DNA of 36,141 nt from assembly GCF_019090095.1 (NCBI RefSeq), contig NZ_JAGQFP010000005.1:1-36141 (forward strand). Direction: 5' to 3'. The notes below the pieces were generated by a model. That model was not told the origin of the DNA and made no database searches. It worked only from the letters and a program-made list of their open reading frames with translations. The position numbers and the translations under genes were made by a program. This DNA is from Stutzerimonas stutzeri (GTDB taxonomy: Bacteria > Pseudomonadota > Gammaproteobacteria > Pseudomonadales > Pseudomonadaceae). Positions 36,061 to 36,141 of this stretch are shown here, piece after piece; within the stretch, counting starts at the first letter, position 1; each line of letters begins with the position of its first letter.

Positions 36061-36141
36061 GCTTGACGATGACCTACTCTCACATGGGGAGACCCCACAC
36101 TACCATCGGCGATGCGTCGTTTCACTTCTGAGTTCGGGATG
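36061..36141 (-). rRNA. rrf: 5S ribosomal RNA, 3' part (gene runs off the window)
   Basis: The reverse complement matches the 3' two thirds of a Pseudomonas-type 5S rRNA: CATCCCGAACTCAGAAGTGA, AACGACGCATCGCCGATGGT, AGTGTGGGGT and the closing GAGAGTAGGTCATCGTCAAGC region, cited in parts. The 5' end lies beyond position 36141. The gene is the end of an rRNA operon transcribed leftward toward the T6SS locus. The helix partner of the 3' end is outside the window. Confidence 0.93.

Overview
The window is a high-GC chromosomal segment from a Pseudomonas-type gammaproteobacterium (Pseudomonas sensu lato). This rests on the partial 5S rRNA at the right end, which reads like a Pseudomonas 5S, and on the type VI secretion (T6SS) gene order, which matches the H2-T6SS locus of P. 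aeruginosa as I remember it. Species cannot be named from the sequence alone.

Layout. Positions 1-180 carry two strong stable-RNA-like promoters that point left, out of the window. Positions 180-947 hold no gene I can support. From 960 to 30818 runs a complete core T6SS locus on the + strand: tssA, tssB, tssC, tssE, [PAAR cargo module], tssF, tssG, tssH/clpV, an Sfa-type sigma54 activator, [VgrG / DUF4123 / lipoprotein / lipase cargo module], a small lipoprotein, fha, tssJ, tssK, tssL, tssM, a PP2C phosphatase and a Ser/Thr kinase. A third cargo module follows (30838-34911): a second vgrG, a GH19/lysozyme-like effector whose N-terminal part has been cut off by an out-of-frame deletion, and a secreted SH3-domain protein that is the likely immunity protein. 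The right edge is scrap: a stop-ridden vgrG fragment (34976-35190), a frameshifted IS3-type insertion sequence (about 35300-35930), then an rRNA-type terminator and the 3' part of a 5S rRNA gene on the minus strand.

How it works together. TssJLM form the envelope complex, TssEFGK the baseplate, TssA organises assembly, TssBC form the contractile sheath and ClpV recycles it. The PP2C/kinase/FHA trio suggests control by threonine phosphorylation, and the Sfa-type protein suggests sigma54-dependent transcription. No hcp (tssD) gene is present, so the tube protein must be encoded elsewhere. Genes are tightly packed with many ATGA or TGATG overlaps, which points to one or a few long operons.

The variable parts are three effector/immunity cargo modules, each next to a spike gene (PAAR, VgrG1, VgrG2). 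They are visibly AT-richer than the core and contain the least familiar proteins: a PAAR-linked putative cysteine amidase with two or three membrane-protein candidates for immunity, a class 3 lipase with a lipoprotein partner, and the damaged lysozyme-like toxin. The most unusual observations are the cysteine-hydrolase/membrane-immunity module inside the core operon, the deleted effector, the shared small beta-sandwich segment in spike and effector proteins, and the position of the whole locus between two leftward stable-RNA signals.
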